Numbered from the stretch's first letter, positions 1 through 8,177 are shown. The stretch is DNA of 64,000 bases from Trichococcus collinsii (GCF_900107505.1 NZ_FNQH01000001.1:124001-188000); one strand, 5' to 3'. The notes: generated by a model not told the origin, from the letters alone. A program made the numbers and translations.

Positions 1-1
1 T

Positions 2-400
2 CCCGGCTATGTTCAGCAAGTCATGATTTATCCTCCAGAGAGCAAAATGGGCATCTTGGATCCGCTCGTCAAAGAAGAAAAGATCAACCGTTCTTTGCTG
101 TACTACAAATACAGTGAGGAAATCGACAGGGAATCCTCCTACGAACAACTGCAGCGGCTGTCAGAAATCAAAGCGATTGAGTTGGAAGAAAATGAAGAGC
201 TTGCCGCAAGGGACAAGGAAAAAGCCGAACAGTTGAAGCAACATAAAAAAGAGCGCCAAAAAGAACAAACCCAGCAAAAATGGTCGAGCAGTTCCCGCGA
301 TTCGACGATGGATAGATTCACAAAAAATTTGATGTCGCAAGTAGGCAGGGAAGTCGGGCGCGTCATTTCGCGTGGCATCTTGGGCATCCTGAAAAAATGA
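2..400 (+). CDS. HerA-like ATPase/helicase (DUF853, YjgR-type), C-terminal fragment
   Basis: The reading frame is open from the first bases of the window, so this is the last ~133 codons of a longer gene and its start lies upstream. The segment carries the C-terminal signature I associate with DUF853 HerA-like ATPases: a PPESKMG stretch, a LYYKYSEEIDRESSYE stretch, a long charged Lys/Glu/Gln-rich helix, and a final GREVGRVISRGILG tail. The ATPase core with Walker motifs is outside the window. The family is thought to be a DNA-translocating hexameric ATPase of uncertain role. Alternatives are few because the tail is characteristic, but assignment from a fragment is only moderately safe. Confidence 0.7.
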   Translation, partial: PGYVQQVMIYPPESKMGILDPLVKEEKINRSLLYYKYSEEIDRESSYEQLQRLSEIKAIELEENEELAARDKEKAEQLKQHKKERQKEQTQQKWSSSSRDSTMDRFTKNLMSQVGREVGRVISRGILGILKK

Positions 401-414
401 AGACAGACCGAAAA

Positions 415-447
415 GACCAGTCCCACACAAGGGCTGGCCTTTTTCGT
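415..447 (+). terminator. Rho-independent terminator of the HerA-like gene
   Basis: CCAGTCC and GGGCTGG pair (one T-G wobble) around a short loop, followed by a T-rich run. It lies just 15 bases past the stop codon. Confidence 0.7.
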
Positions 448-529
448 TTCTTTTTTTGATGAACTGAAGAAATGAAAACGCTCCCCTTTTAGCCACTTAC
501 TTTTTTTCATGAAAATCTCATATTTGGTA

Positions 530-558
530 TTGTGTTTTATTTCAGTATCCAGTAGAAT
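530..558 (+). promoter_or_regulatory. Candidate promoter of the iron-uptake operon
   Basis: TTGTGT (530-535), 17-base spacer, TAGAAT (553-558). The expected start point, about 565, places the Fur palindrome at 574-594 immediately downstream, in a roadblock position. Confidence 0.4.
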
Positions 559-573
559 AGCACCTATACCGTC

Positions 574-594
574 AATTGAGAATGATTCTCAATT
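574..594 (+). promoter_or_regulatory. Fur box
   Basis: A perfect 10-1-10 inverted repeat (core ATTGAGAAT-G-ATTCTCAAT, 575-593). It matches the Bacillus Fur 7-1-7 consensus TGATAAT-N-ATTATCA with one symmetric substitution per arm. It sits 46 bases before the first gene of a siderophore-type importer, so iron-dependent repression by Fur is the natural reading. Confidence 0.85.
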
Positions 595-639
595 AGAAAC
601 GTTATCATTAAGGAGTTGTTCTTGGAAGATGGTGAATAG

Positions 640-1593
640 ATGTTGAGAAAAATGTTGCTCGTTCTGGCGTTGGTAGGAGCGATGGTGCTGTCTCTGGGTG
701 TGGGGACTGCTGCATTTTCGGTGGAACAGTTTCTGGTCGGGAGCAACACTGACCGTCTGATACTGTTGTCGTCACGGCTGCCTAGGACGATTACGGTTCT
801 CTTGGCTGGAGCAGGATTGTCCTTATCCGGGCTGATTATGCAATCATTGACACAGAACCGATTTGCCGCTCCCGATACTGTCGGAACGGTGGATGCGGCG
901 AGAGTGGGCATGCTGTGCGGCATGATTTTCTTTCCGGGCTTATCTGTTGTGGGGAAGATGACTCTTTCATTCCTCTTTGCAGCGGCAGGAACCTTCCTGT
1001 TTTTGGTGGTCGTGAATCGCTTGCCTTTCAAGAGCCAGATGACGATCCCTTTGCTGGGTCTGATGTACGGAAATATTTTGGGAGGGATTGCCAATTTTTT
1101 TGCCTTCCGCTTCAACGTCACGCAAAATCTTTCCGCTTGGATGCAAGGGGATTTTTCATTGGTCATCAAAGGACAATACGAGGGGATGTACCTCATTTTC
1201 CTGTTGTTTTTGGCACTTTATTTTTTTGCCGATCACTTTACGATTGCGCGCTTCGGGAAAGATGCGGCCAAAAATCTCGGACTGCCTTTTGAAGCCGTCT
1301 TGTTCCTCGGGACACTGTTCGTCGCCGTGGCTGTCGCTGTCATCCTGAGTACGGTCGGTAATCTGCCGTTTTTGGGAGTCATTATCCCGAATCTCGTATC
1401 GTTGCGCTTCGGCGATAATATCCGCAATACGCACGGTAAGGTTGCGTTGTTCGGAGCGGTTTTTTTGTTGCTTTGTGATGTGTTCGCGCGATCGGTCATT
1501 CCTCCATACGAAATACCGGTGGAAACGGTATTGGGTGTTTTCGGCGGCGGCTTGTTCCTGTGGTTGCTGCTGAAGGGAGGGCGAACCGCATGA
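640..1593 (+). CDS. Iron-siderophore ABC transporter permease (YclN/FecCD family)
   Basis: Membrane subunit of an iron-chelate importer, 317 residues with about nine hydrophobic segments, the usual size for FecCD permeases. Recognisable family stretches include RLPRTITVLLAGAGLSLSG near residues 47-65 and the ARFGKDAAKNLGLP cytoplasmic coupling region near 207-220. The order permease-permease-ATPase-binding protein is that of Bacillus subtilis yclNOPQ (petrobactin uptake), so a catechol-type siderophore is a plausible substrate, though this is inferred. A stop codon lies directly before the ATG, fixing the start; a GGAAG lies 11 bases upstream. Expression is probably Fur-controlled through the palindrome at 574-594. 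The gene overlaps the next by four bases. Confidence 0.88.
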   Translation: MLRKMLLVLALVGAMVLSLGVGTAAFSVEQFLVGSNTDRLILLSSRLPRTITVLLAGAGLSLSGLIMQSLTQNRFAAPDTVGTVDAARVGMLCGMIFFPGLSVVGKMTLSFLFAAAGTFLFLVVVNRLPFKSQMTIPLLGLMYGNILGGIANFFAFRFNVTQNLSAWMQGDFSLVIKGQYEGMYLIFLLFLALYFFADHFTIARFGKDAAKNLGLPFEAVLFLGTLFVAVAVAVILSTVGNLPFLGVIIPNLVSLRFGDNIRNTHGKVALFGAVFLLLCDVFARSVIPPYEIPVETVLGVFGGGLFLWLLLKGGRTA

Positions 1594-2552
1594 AAAACGT
1601 GCTGAAAAACCGCATCGTCATGAAAAGGTTGGCTATCCTGGCGGTGGCTTTGGCTTTCCTTTATTTTTTTTGGAATCAAGGCTACGGAAATGTATTCATT
1701 ATGAAGTTGCGGATCACGAAGCTTTTGACGTTTGCGGTCATCAGCATCAGCACTGCCTTTGCAACAGTCAGCTTTCAGACGGTCGTGCATAGCAATTTTT
1801 TGACCCCCAGCATCCTTGGGGTTGAATCCTTCTATCGCCTCCTGCAGACAGTGTTGATGTTCTTCAGCTTCTCGCTGCTGGGCAACCAATTGAATGCTGA
1901 ATGGCAGTTCATTTTTCTGTTGTTGCTGATGCTTGGCAGTTACTTGTTGCTGTACCGGCTTTCTTGGAACCGGAAAAATTACGATATGCAAGTCATCCTG
2001 ATGATTGGGCTCGTTATGGGTACCTTCTTCAACAGCATCAGTTCCTTCATGCAAGTGTTGATGGACCCGAATGAGTACGATAAACTGCAGACGAAACTGT
2101 ATGCCAGTTTTCAGAACATCAATGATTCCGTGCTTATTTTGGCTGTTCCGATTGCCTTGTTTTCGATTATAAGTTTGTGGCGTAAGCGGAAGGTATTGGA
2201 AGTTTTGGGACTGGGTACACAAACGGCCAAAAATTTAGGGGTCGCCGTCGAAAAAGAGACGAAATTTACCTTCATGCATGTCATCCTATTGATGACAGTC
2301 TCCGCAGCGCTCGTTGGACCTATGATGTTTCTCGGTTTTGTGGCAGCGAACATTGCTTATCGTCTGTTCAGGACGTATTGCCTGAACTACCTGCTGCCTG
2401 GTGCGAGTCTGCTAAGTTTTGTGATGGTCGTGGCCGGACAATTCCTGGCAGAGGAAGTTTTCAAGTTGCAGACGAATTTGAGCATTCTGGTCGAACTGTT
2501 CGGAGGAATCTATTTCTTTTGGTTATTATGGAAGGAAAGGGGCAAATTATGA
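1590..2552 (+). CDS. Iron-siderophore ABC transporter permease (YclO/FecCD family)
   Basis: Second FecCD-type permease of the importer (320 residues), pairing with the preceding one to form the transmembrane channel. The start is taken at the ATG overlapping the upstream stop (ATGA, 1590-1593), with GGGAGGG at about 1575-1581 as ribosome binding site; an upstream in-frame ATG at 1560 would overlap the neighbour by 34 bases and has no better site. Family features include the LLMLGSYLLLYRLSW region and a GLGTQTAKNLGV coupling loop near residues 204-215. Translationally coupled on both sides (ATGA overlaps), as expected for a stoichiometric complex. Confidence 0.87.
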   Translation: MKNVLKNRIVMKRLAILAVALAFLYFFWNQGYGNVFIMKLRITKLLTFAVISISTAFATVSFQTVVHSNFLTPSILGVESFYRLLQTVLMFFSFSLLGNQLNAEWQFIFLLLLMLGSYLLLYRLSWNRKNYDMQVILMIGLVMGTFFNSISSFMQVLMDPNEYDKLQTKLYASFQNINDSVLILAVPIALFSIISLWRKRKVLEVLGLGTQTAKNLGVAVEKETKFTFMHVILLMTVSAALVGPMMFLGFVAANIAYRLFRTYCLNYLLPGASLLSFVMVVAGQFLAEEVFKLQTNLSILVELFGGIYFFWLLWKERGKL

Positions 2553-3310
2553 AAATCAGTCATGTCAGCAAAGCCTATGAGGATGAAAAAGTATTGGATG
2601 ACATCTCATTGGCGATCGAGAAAGGTAAGATTACAGCTTTTATCGGTCCGAATGGGGCAGGCAAAAGTACGCTCCTTTCGGTCATCAGCCGGCTTTTGAT
2701 AAAGGACGAGGGTCTATTGACGATAAATGGGAAAGAAATCGAGGCCTGGCAATCTGATGAACTGGCGAAGGAGCTTTCGATCCTGAAACAACAAAATGCC
2801 TATCAAGTGCGCATGACGGTCCGCGAACTGGTCTCGTTCGGTAGGTTCCCCTATACGAAGGGCAGGCTGAATGAAGAAGATCATGCAATGATCGACAAGG
2901 TTTTGGGCTATCTGAACCTGGTAGAATTCTCAAACCGCTATCTTGATACTCTGTCTGGTGGGCAACTCCAGCGGGCGGCCATCGCGATGATACTGGTACA
3001 GGATACCGAGTACATCTTATTGGATGAACCGCTGAACAATCTCGACCTGAAACAAAGCATCGTGACGATGCAGACCATCCGGAATTTGGCGGATGAATTG
3101 GGTAAAACCATTCTGGTCGTTATCCACGACGTCAATTTTGCTTCCGTTTTTTCGGACAACATCATTGCCATGAAAAACGGAAAAGTGTTCCGGAGCGGTA
3201 CGGTCGAGGAAGTCATCCGGACACAAGTTTTGCAGGAATTATATGAAGTACCACTGGAAGTCATTACAACTGCGGATGGGAAAAAACATTGCACCTATCA
3301 AGCAATTTAA
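2549..3310 (+). CDS. Iron-siderophore ABC transporter ATP-binding protein (YclP/FepC type)
   Basis: Cytoplasmic ATPase that energises the iron-chelate importer, 253 residues. Visible motifs: Walker A GPNGAGKST near residues 32-40, ABC signature LSGGQLQRAAIA near 133-144, Walker B YILLDEPLNNLD near 153-164, and an H-loop histidine in VVIHDVN near 190-196. The ATG at 2549 overlaps the upstream stop by ATGA and follows GGAAAGGGG; a longer in-frame extension to 2378 would run inside the permease gene and is not credible. Substrate class comes from its neighbours. Confidence 0.9.
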   Translation: MKISHVSKAYEDEKVLDDISLAIEKGKITAFIGPNGAGKSTLLSVISRLLIKDEGLLTINGKEIEAWQSDELAKELSILKQQNAYQVRMTVRELVSFGRFPYTKGRLNEEDHAMIDKVLGYLNLVEFSNRYLDTLSGGQLQRAAIAMILVQDTEYILLDEPLNNLDLKQSIVTMQTIRNLADELGKTILVVIHDVNFASVFSDNIIAMKNGKVFRSGTVEEVIRTQVLQELYEVPLEVITTADGKKHCTYQAI

Positions 3311-3328
3311 CATAGAGGAGAATGGAAA

Positions 3329-4297
3329 ATGAAAAAATGGCAAAAAACAATCATAAGTTTGGCTTCAATCTTCGCACTTGGGGCTTGCGGCGCCCGCGAG
3401 GTGGCTGATGATGCGGCGGATTCAACAACAGCGATTTTGAGTACGGAATCCGAAGCTACGATGACCATCGAGGACGCACGCGGCTCCGTAGAAGTGCCGA
3501 AAGACCCTGAAAACGTCGTTGTTTTGGATTTCGGACATTTGGACACACTGATCGCATTGGGTAAAGCGGATGCAGTCACTGGCACGGCAACCGAAAACAT
3601 GCCGGCTTATCTGGCTGATACGGCAGATCAATTCGAAAATGTAGGGACGCTTAAAGAACCGAATGTTGAAGCATTGGCTAATTTGGCGCCGGAACTCATC
3701 ATCATTTCGAACCGATTGGTGGACTTTGCGGAACAACTGGAGGAAATCGCACCTGTTGTCGTGCTCAGTGTTGATTACACGGATTATTGGGGGTCGGTTC
3801 AAAAAAACATCACTACCTTAGGGACGCTCTTCGATGAGGAGGACGCAGCCAATGAGGCCATCGCTACCTTGAACGATGAGATTGAGGCCGTGCAAGCGAA
3901 GACAGCCGGAATCAGCGAGAAAACATTGACGTTGCTCCTGAACGATGGCAGCATGTCGGCCTTCAGCACAGGCTCACGCTTCGGATTCATTTATGATACA
4001 TTGGGCTTCACACCTGTCGATGCAACGATCGAGGATTCCACGCATGGACAGTCAGTCGGGTATGAAGGGTTGCTGGAAATCAATCCGCAGATTTTATTTG
4101 TCGTCGACCGCACAGCAGCGATCGGGACGGCATCCAATGAGAACGCAGCGTTGTTGGAGAATGATTTCGTCTACCAAACGGATGCTTATAAAAACAATAA
4201 AATCATCAACCTGTCTTCTGACTTGTGGTATCTCTCCGGTGGTGGGATAGAGTCGATCCACTTGATGGTCGAAGAGATCGTAGCGGATTTCCAGTAA
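3329..4297 (+). CDS. Siderophore-binding lipoprotein (YclQ/FatB/CeuA type)
   Basis: Extracellular binding protein of the importer, 322 residues. A lipoprotein signal peptide with lipobox LGAC puts the lipidated cysteine at residue 20. A low-complexity Asp/Thr/Ser linker to about residue 43 precedes a periplasmic-binding domain (PF01497 type) starting at TIEDARGSVEVPKDP. NVGTLKEPNVEALANLAPELII is the typical hinge-proximal stretch. The ribosome binding site GAGGAG lies nine bases before the ATG. It completes an operon in YclNOPQ order. Specific ligand cannot be read from sequence; petrobactin or another catecholate is suggested only by synteny. Confidence 0.87.
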   Translation: MKKWQKTIISLASIFALGACGAREVADDAADSTTAILSTESEATMTIEDARGSVEVPKDPENVVVLDFGHLDTLIALGKADAVTGTATENMPAYLADTADQFENVGTLKEPNVEALANLAPELIIISNRLVDFAEQLEEIAPVVVLSVDYTDYWGSVQKNITTLGTLFDEEDAANEAIATLNDEIEAVQAKTAGISEKTLTLLLNDGSMSAFSTGSRFGFIYDTLGFTPVDATIEDSTHGQSVGYEGLLEINPQILFVVDRTAAIGTASNENAALLENDFVYQTDAYKNNKIINLSSDLWYLSGGGIESIHLMVEEIVADFQ

Positions 4298-4317
4298 TCA
4301 AAAGCGGAATCAAAAGA

Positions 4318-4347
4318 TTGTCCATCCTCTGATTTTTTCTCTATAAT
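4318..4347 (+). promoter_or_regulatory. Promoter of the DUF1054 gene
   Basis: TTGTCC (4318-4323), 18-base spacer, consensus TATAAT (4342-4347). The predicted start point near 4354 lies downstream of the first in-frame ATG at 4346, which rules that ATG out as start codon. Confidence 0.65.
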
Positions 4348-4378
4348 GATGGGAGGAAATCAGAAAGAGGTGCACGGT

Positions 4379-5005
4379 TTGGCAGAAAATTACTTCAATA
4401 TGGAAGACTTCAACGTTTTTGACATTCAGGGACTCGACGAGAGGATGACAGGCATCCGCGAACGGATCCAACCCAAGTTCCAGCATTTCGCAGCAGCGGG
4501 GGCCCGCTTCATCGTTTCGGAAGAGCATGCTGAATCGGTTCCCGTGCATGTTGCCAAACACCTGCGCCGCACGAAGTATGCACCCGAGAATACTTGGTGC
4601 GCCATCGGTGGGGACGCGAGGGGCTACAAAAAGTATCCGCATTTCCAAATCGGGATTGCAAAAGAGGGGGTCAGCTTTTATCTTTGCCTGATTGATCAAC
4701 CCGTCAAAGAAAAAGAGATGGCTGCTGCTTTATTGGAAAGGATTCCTGAATTGGAGCAGTTGCCGCGTGATTACGTCGTTTCTGTCGATCATACCGTGCC
4801 GACTGTTCAGCGGATAGAGGCTGTCGATTGGCAGCCTATCCTGGTCCGGCTGCGGGATGTGAAGAAGGCTGAACTGCTGATCGGCCGCAAATTGGCGCCA
4901 GCCGATCCGCGGTTAGCGACGGAAGCAAGCACGCTGGCAGTGATGAAGGAAACACTCCGTGAACTGCTGCCAATCTACCGGACCTGCATGGAACAGTATC
5001 GCTAA
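4379..5005 (+). CDS. DUF1054 family protein (YktB)
   Basis: Cytoplasmic protein of unknown function, 208 residues, typical for the YktB/DUF1054 family. Recognisable family stretches are FNVFDIQGLDERM near the N-terminus, KYAPENTWCAIG and YPHFQIGI in the middle. The start is set at TTG 4379: AAAGAGG lies eight bases upstream, the N-terminus then aligns residue for residue in length with Bacillus YktB as I recall it, and the upstream ATG at 4346 falls inside the -10 box. It stands alone behind its own promoter and before a strong terminator. No catalytic residues can be assigned. Confidence 0.85.
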   Translation: MAENYFNMEDFNVFDIQGLDERMTGIRERIQPKFQHFAAAGARFIVSEEHAESVPVHVAKHLRRTKYAPENTWCAIGGDARGYKKYPHFQIGIAKEGVSFYLCLIDQPVKEKEMAAALLERIPELEQLPRDYVVSVDHTVPTVQRIEAVDWQPILVRLRDVKKAELLIGRKLAPADPRLATEASTLAVMKETLRELLPIYRTCMEQYR

Positions 5006-5020
5006 ACGCGAAACCCAAGA

Positions 5021-5072
5021 CAAAGCAAAAAGGACTGAACAGCAATCCCGCTGTTCAGTCCTTTTTGCTTTG
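5021..5072 (+). terminator. Strong Rho-independent terminator after DUF1054
   Basis: Perfect 23-base inverted repeat (5021-5043 and 5050-5072) with a six-base loop and an internal T5 run on the descending arm. Its AT-rich arms could also act on the minus strand, ending transcription that passes through the repeat element at 5097-5367. Confidence 0.9.
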
Positions 5073-5096
5073 GAAAATGATTTATCTTTCAAAAAA

Positions 5097-5367
5097 GTTG
5101 GCTAGCTTCACGGGTAAGCCCTTCGGAAAGGATAAAGGAACCCCTTGTCTCTACGAGCCAAGATACTATTCGACTAACCTGCTGACGCAGGAAGTCTCTC
5201 AGCATATTGCGCTCTACGATGCTCAGTTGCATGGGACTCTAAGGGATTCATCCCTTAAACTCCCAGTACAAGGTGACCGTAGGGAACGTTGCGTGGCAGG
5301 AAACACTGTGACCGTTTAGGTCACAGTGTTTCCTTAACAAGGGCTGAACGAACCCGTTTCGCTTTTC
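5097..5367 (-). repeat. Interspersed structured repeat, copy 1 (full-length form)
   Basis: Non-coding element of about 270 bp, read on the minus strand, directly downstream of rpsD and its terminator. Two relatives occur at 27282-27525 and 40729-40940. In sense order it holds a head (AAAAGCGAAACGGGTT), a perfect 16-bp hairpin (AGGAAACACTGTGACC pairing with its complement around TAAAC), a second hairpin (TAAGGGA-TGAA-TCCCTTA inside TGGGA/TCCCA), a third (GACT-CCTGC-GTCA-GCAGG-AGTC), a small CCTT/AAGG hairpin, and a tail (ACCCGTGAAGCTAGCC). Head and tail can pair (ACGGGT/ACCCGT, then a GAA/GAA internal loop, then AGC/GCT). No convincing coding frame is shared among copies. It is the only copy with all modules. 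Function unknown. Confidence 0.85.
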
Positions 5368-5368
5368 T

Positions 5369-5406
5369 AACAAAAAGAAACGGCAAATTGCTTTGCCGTT
5401 TCTTTG
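5369..5406 (-). terminator. Terminator of rpsD
   Basis: Perfect 14-base stem (AAAGAAACGGCAAA / TTTGCCGTTTCTTT) with a TTGC loop, followed on the minus strand by T5. It sits 25 bases past the rpsD stop codon. Confidence 0.85.
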
Positions 5407-5430
5407 ATGCAGAGCTGATCTCCGGGGAGA

Positions 5431-6042
5431 TTAGCCTAATTTGTTGTAGTATTCTACTACGAATGACTCATCGATTTCAGCTGGCAATTCTTCGCGAACT
5501 GGCAGACGGTTCAATGAACCTTCGAATGTTTCTGTGTCGAAGGTGATGAAGTCTGGACGTCCGAACAAAGCTTCAGCAGCAGCTTTAACAACTACTAAGT
5601 TTTTAGATTTTTCGCGCAAGCCGATTACTTGGCCGACAGCCACTTCGTATGAAGGGATATCAACACGTTTGCCATCGACAGTTACGTGACCGTGGTTAAC
5701 TAATTGACGTGCTTGACGACGAGTAGAAGCTAAACCTAAACGGTAAACTACGTTATCCAAACGTTGTTCCAATAAGATCATGAAGTTAACACCTTGTTTA
5801 CCTTCTTTGATTTTACCAGCTTTTTTGAATAAAGTTGCAAATTGACGTTCGTTCATGCCGTACATGTGACGCAATTTTTGTTTTTCTTGCAATTGCATAG
5901 CATATTCAGATAATTTTTTACGGTTGTTAGGGCCGTGTTGACCTGGAACGTATGGACGACGCTCCAATTCTTTACCTGTTCCCAAAAGGGAGATGCCTAA
6001 ACGACGAGCCTGTTTCCAGCTTGGTCCTGTATAACGTGACAT
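5431..6042 (-). CDS. rpsD: 30S ribosomal protein S4
   Basis: Primary 16S rRNA-binding protein that nucleates assembly of the 30S body; in many Firmicutes it also represses its own mRNA. 203 residues, the normal length. The N-terminal part carries [22 protein letters not shown] and the YVPGQHG stretch, followed by the S4 RNA-binding domain ([30 protein letters not shown], about residues 91-120). No zinc-binding cysteines are present, so this is the cysteine-free S4 form. GGAGGA precedes the ATG by about eight bases. It is monocistronic, opposite in orientation to its neighbours, with a ~185-base leader. Confidence 0.98.
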   Translation of the reverse strand: MSRYTGPSWKQARRLGISLLGTGKELERRPYVPGQHGPNNRKKLSEYAMQLQEKQKLRHMYGMNERQFATLFKKAGKIKEGKQGVNFMILLEQRLDNVVYRLGLASTRRQARQLVNHGHVTVDGKRVDIPSYEVAVGQVIGLREKSKNLVVVKAAAEALFGRPDFITFDTETFEGSLNRLPVREELPAEIDESFVVEYYNKLG

Positions 6043-6226
6043 AATAAAATTCCTCCAATAAATGTTTGATTTTTGGAGTAAAATAAGAATGATAAGTCAG
6101 CAATGCGTGCAGTTGATCCTTCAATCTTCACCTTATGCAGCCGCAAGGGTACGCAATTGAACCATCTAACCGATGGCGATGAACTGTTGACGCGGGTGCT
6201 TCTTTCTCGCTGCATTATTTTACACA
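6043..6226 (-). promoter_or_regulatory. rpsD 5' leader, candidate S4 autoregulatory RNA
   Basis: Between the promoter (6233-6261) and rpsD lies an untranslated leader of about 184 bases, rich in GC-containing short complementary segments unlike ordinary spacer. Firmicutes rpsD leaders are known targets of S4 feedback. I could not match it base by base to the published S4 leader fold, so the functional label is inference from position. Confidence 0.45.
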
Positions 6227-6232
6227 AAGATT

Positions 6233-6261
6233 ATTGTACCAAACAACAGAAGTTAATGCAA
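6233..6261 (-). promoter_or_regulatory. rpsD promoter
   Basis: On the minus strand TTGCAT (6261-6256), exactly 17 bases, TACAAT (6238-6233). This is a near-consensus SigA promoter, consistent with a highly expressed ribosomal gene. Confidence 0.75.
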
Positions 6262-6458
6262 TGGAAACGTGATGTTTTTCAGACTTTTCCCGGCAACGCA
6301 ACGCGCTCACTGTTCAAAGAAAAGGAATTCCGTTCCCTTATTATTTTCTGGTTTCTGATTGGTTCTTTCTATGTTATACTAAAAAATGAGATATATTGGG
6401 CGTTTTCAATTTTCAGATCAAATAAACGAAATTGTCGGAATAGGTGGAGGATTTATTG

Positions 6459-8177
6459 ATGGAGTTTATATACTGGTTAGTAGCGATAATATTGTTAGTG
6501 TTGATCGGGTACGGTGCGATCATGTATTTGACGAGGCAACAAGCGAATCGAATCAAAGAAATCGATGAGAAGAAGCAAAAGGCGATGGCCATACCTGTGG
6601 CCGATAACCTGTTCACATTGAAAAATATGAATTTGACAGGGCAAACAAAGCGTACATACGAAAGTTGGCAAGCTACATGGCAGACCATCACGCGTTTTCA
6701 GTATCCTGAAATTGAGGCGGCACTTGTCAGTGCTGAACAATACATCCAACGCATGAACTTCATCAAGGCGAAGCAAGCCATTTCGCAAGCGGATCAACTG
6801 ATTGACGAAACGAAAAACAGCGTTGAAAAAGTGAACAAGGCACTCGAAAAACTATTAGAAAGTGCACAGGAAAACCGCAAAGAGTTGGAAGAAATCCAGG
6901 AACGCTATAATAAAATCCGCAAACAATTATTGGCTCACAGCTTTACATTCGGTCCAGCCATCGAAACGTTGGAAAAGAATCTGAATTACATGGAGTTGGA
7001 TTTCACGAAATTCAATTCATTGACGAACGAAGGCGACCATATGGAAGCTAAAGAAATCTTATCCCGTATCGAGCAGGATCTGCTTGTTATGGAAGAAGTC
7101 GTTGAAAAGATCCCTCAGTTGAACGAAAAAATCAAAACAGAGTATGAGGAACAAGTAAATGATCTGAAAGACGGCTACCAACGCTTGTTGGATGAAAAGT
7201 ACATTTTCGAAGGTGTGGATGTCTCCGTTGAGATAGCCGCTGTTGAAAAAGAAATTCAGGAAGCAAAAGATTCCATCGCCCTTGCCGATATCAATGAAGC
7301 AGGCAAGAAGATGGATAAGGTAGAACGCGATATCGAGGCGGTCTATGCCATCATGGAAAAAGAAATGGAAGCTAAAGAATTTGTGGGCCGTCACACGGCA
7401 AATCTGCAAAAGAAAATGGATCATGTCCTGCAGAGCAACCGTTATGTGCTGCTTGAAATCGATCGTGTCTCCCAGAATTATTTCTTGAATAAAAATGAAT
7501 TGGGCCGTGCACAAGAATTCGAAGAGCAGTTGCTGAAGGAAAATGAAGCCTTGCGTTACTATGATAAGATGATGAAGGAACATGAAATTTCCTACTCGGT
7601 TGTCCGCGAATATTATGAAAAAATCAGCCAACGCCTTTCGGAAATCGACAAGGAACAGTCTGAATTGGTGAGCAACCTCAGTGACTTGCGCAACCGCGAA
7701 AAGGAAATCAAGGACAGCATCGATTTGTACGAGTTGGATATGCGCAACATGAAACGGACAATCGAGAAATACCATCTGCCGGGATTGCCGAAAATCTATT
7801 TGGATCTTTTCTTCTCGGTCACGGATCGTATCGAGGATTTGGCTTCCAAGCTTAACCGGGTGAAAATCGACATGGACGAAATCGATGCCATTTCCAAGAT
7901 GTGCGAAGAGGACATTGAAATGTTAGATAACCAAACGCAAACGATTGTGGACAACGCGATGCTGACAGAGTATATGATCCAGTACGCAAACCGTTTCCGT
8001 CATTCGCATGTAGAGATCGAAAATGCCATAAACAAAGCTTTGGTGCTTTTCCATCGTGAATATGACTACGCAGGTGCGTTGGAAGCAATCAAAATCCCGT
8101 TGAATCGCATCGAAGCAGGGGCTGCACGCAAAGTGGAAGAGTCTTACCAGGAAGAAAAAAATCGTCACTACTATTAA
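6459..8177 (+). CDS. ezrA: Septation ring formation regulator EzrA
   Basis: Membrane-anchored spectrin-like protein that modulates FtsZ ring formation and links it to cell-wall synthesis. 572 residues, close to the ~562-570 usual in Firmicutes. A single N-terminal transmembrane helix (about residues 3-23, FIYWLVAIILLVLIGYGAIMY) is followed by an almost entirely helical cytoplasmic part with coiled-coil heptads. The C-terminal region contains ANRFRHSHVEIENAINKALVLFHREYDYAGALE, the conserved EzrA end domain. The start is ATG 6459 with GGTGGAGG eight bases upstream; an upstream TTG is not needed. It is followed by a terminator and stands as a single gene beside a cysteine desulfurase, a common Lactobacillales arrangement. 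Confidence 0.95.
   Translation: MEFIYWLVAIILLVLIGYGAIMYLTRQQANRIKEIDEKKQKAMAIPVADNLFTLKNMNLTGQTKRTYESWQATWQTITRFQYPEIEAALVSAEQYIQRMNFIKAKQAISQADQLIDETKNSVEKVNKALEKLLESAQENRKELEEIQERYNKIRKQLLAHSFTFGPAIETLEKNLNYMELDFTKFNSLTNEGDHMEAKEILSRIEQDLLVMEEVVEKIPQLNEKIKTEYEEQVNDLKDGYQRLLDEKYIFEGVDVSVEIAAVEKEIQEAKDSIALADINEAGKKMDKVERDIEAVYAIMEKEMEAKEFVGRHTANLQKKMDHVLQSNRYVLLEIDRVSQNYFLNKNELGRAQEFEEQLLKENEALRYYDKMMKEHEISYSVVREYYEKISQRLSEIDKEQSELVSNLSDLRNREKEIKDSIDLYELDMRNMKRTIEKYHLPGLPKIYLDLFFSVTDRIEDLASKLNRVKIDMDEIDAISKMCEEDIEMLDNQTQTIVDNAMLTEYMIQYANRFRHSHVEIENAINKALVLFHREYDYAGALEAIKIPLNRIEAGAARKVEESYQEEKNRHYY

Noticed and set aside
1233-2222. 329-codon antisense frame across the iron permease genes
   Set aside because: It is opposite to two clear FecCD genes and has a Gln/His-rich composition typical of shadow frames; no binding site or homology.
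5065-5319. Open frame of 84 codons across repeat copy 1, with pieces recurring in copy 2 (LLTQEVSQ-type peptide)
   Set aside because: It runs through the structured non-coding element, on the strand opposite to its sense direction. The matching peptide pieces only reflect the DNA repeat, and the frame is broken in copies 2 and 3.
7059-7775. 238-codon antisense frame within ezrA
   Set aside because: Phe/Ile/His-rich shadow of the coiled-coil gene; nothing supports expression.
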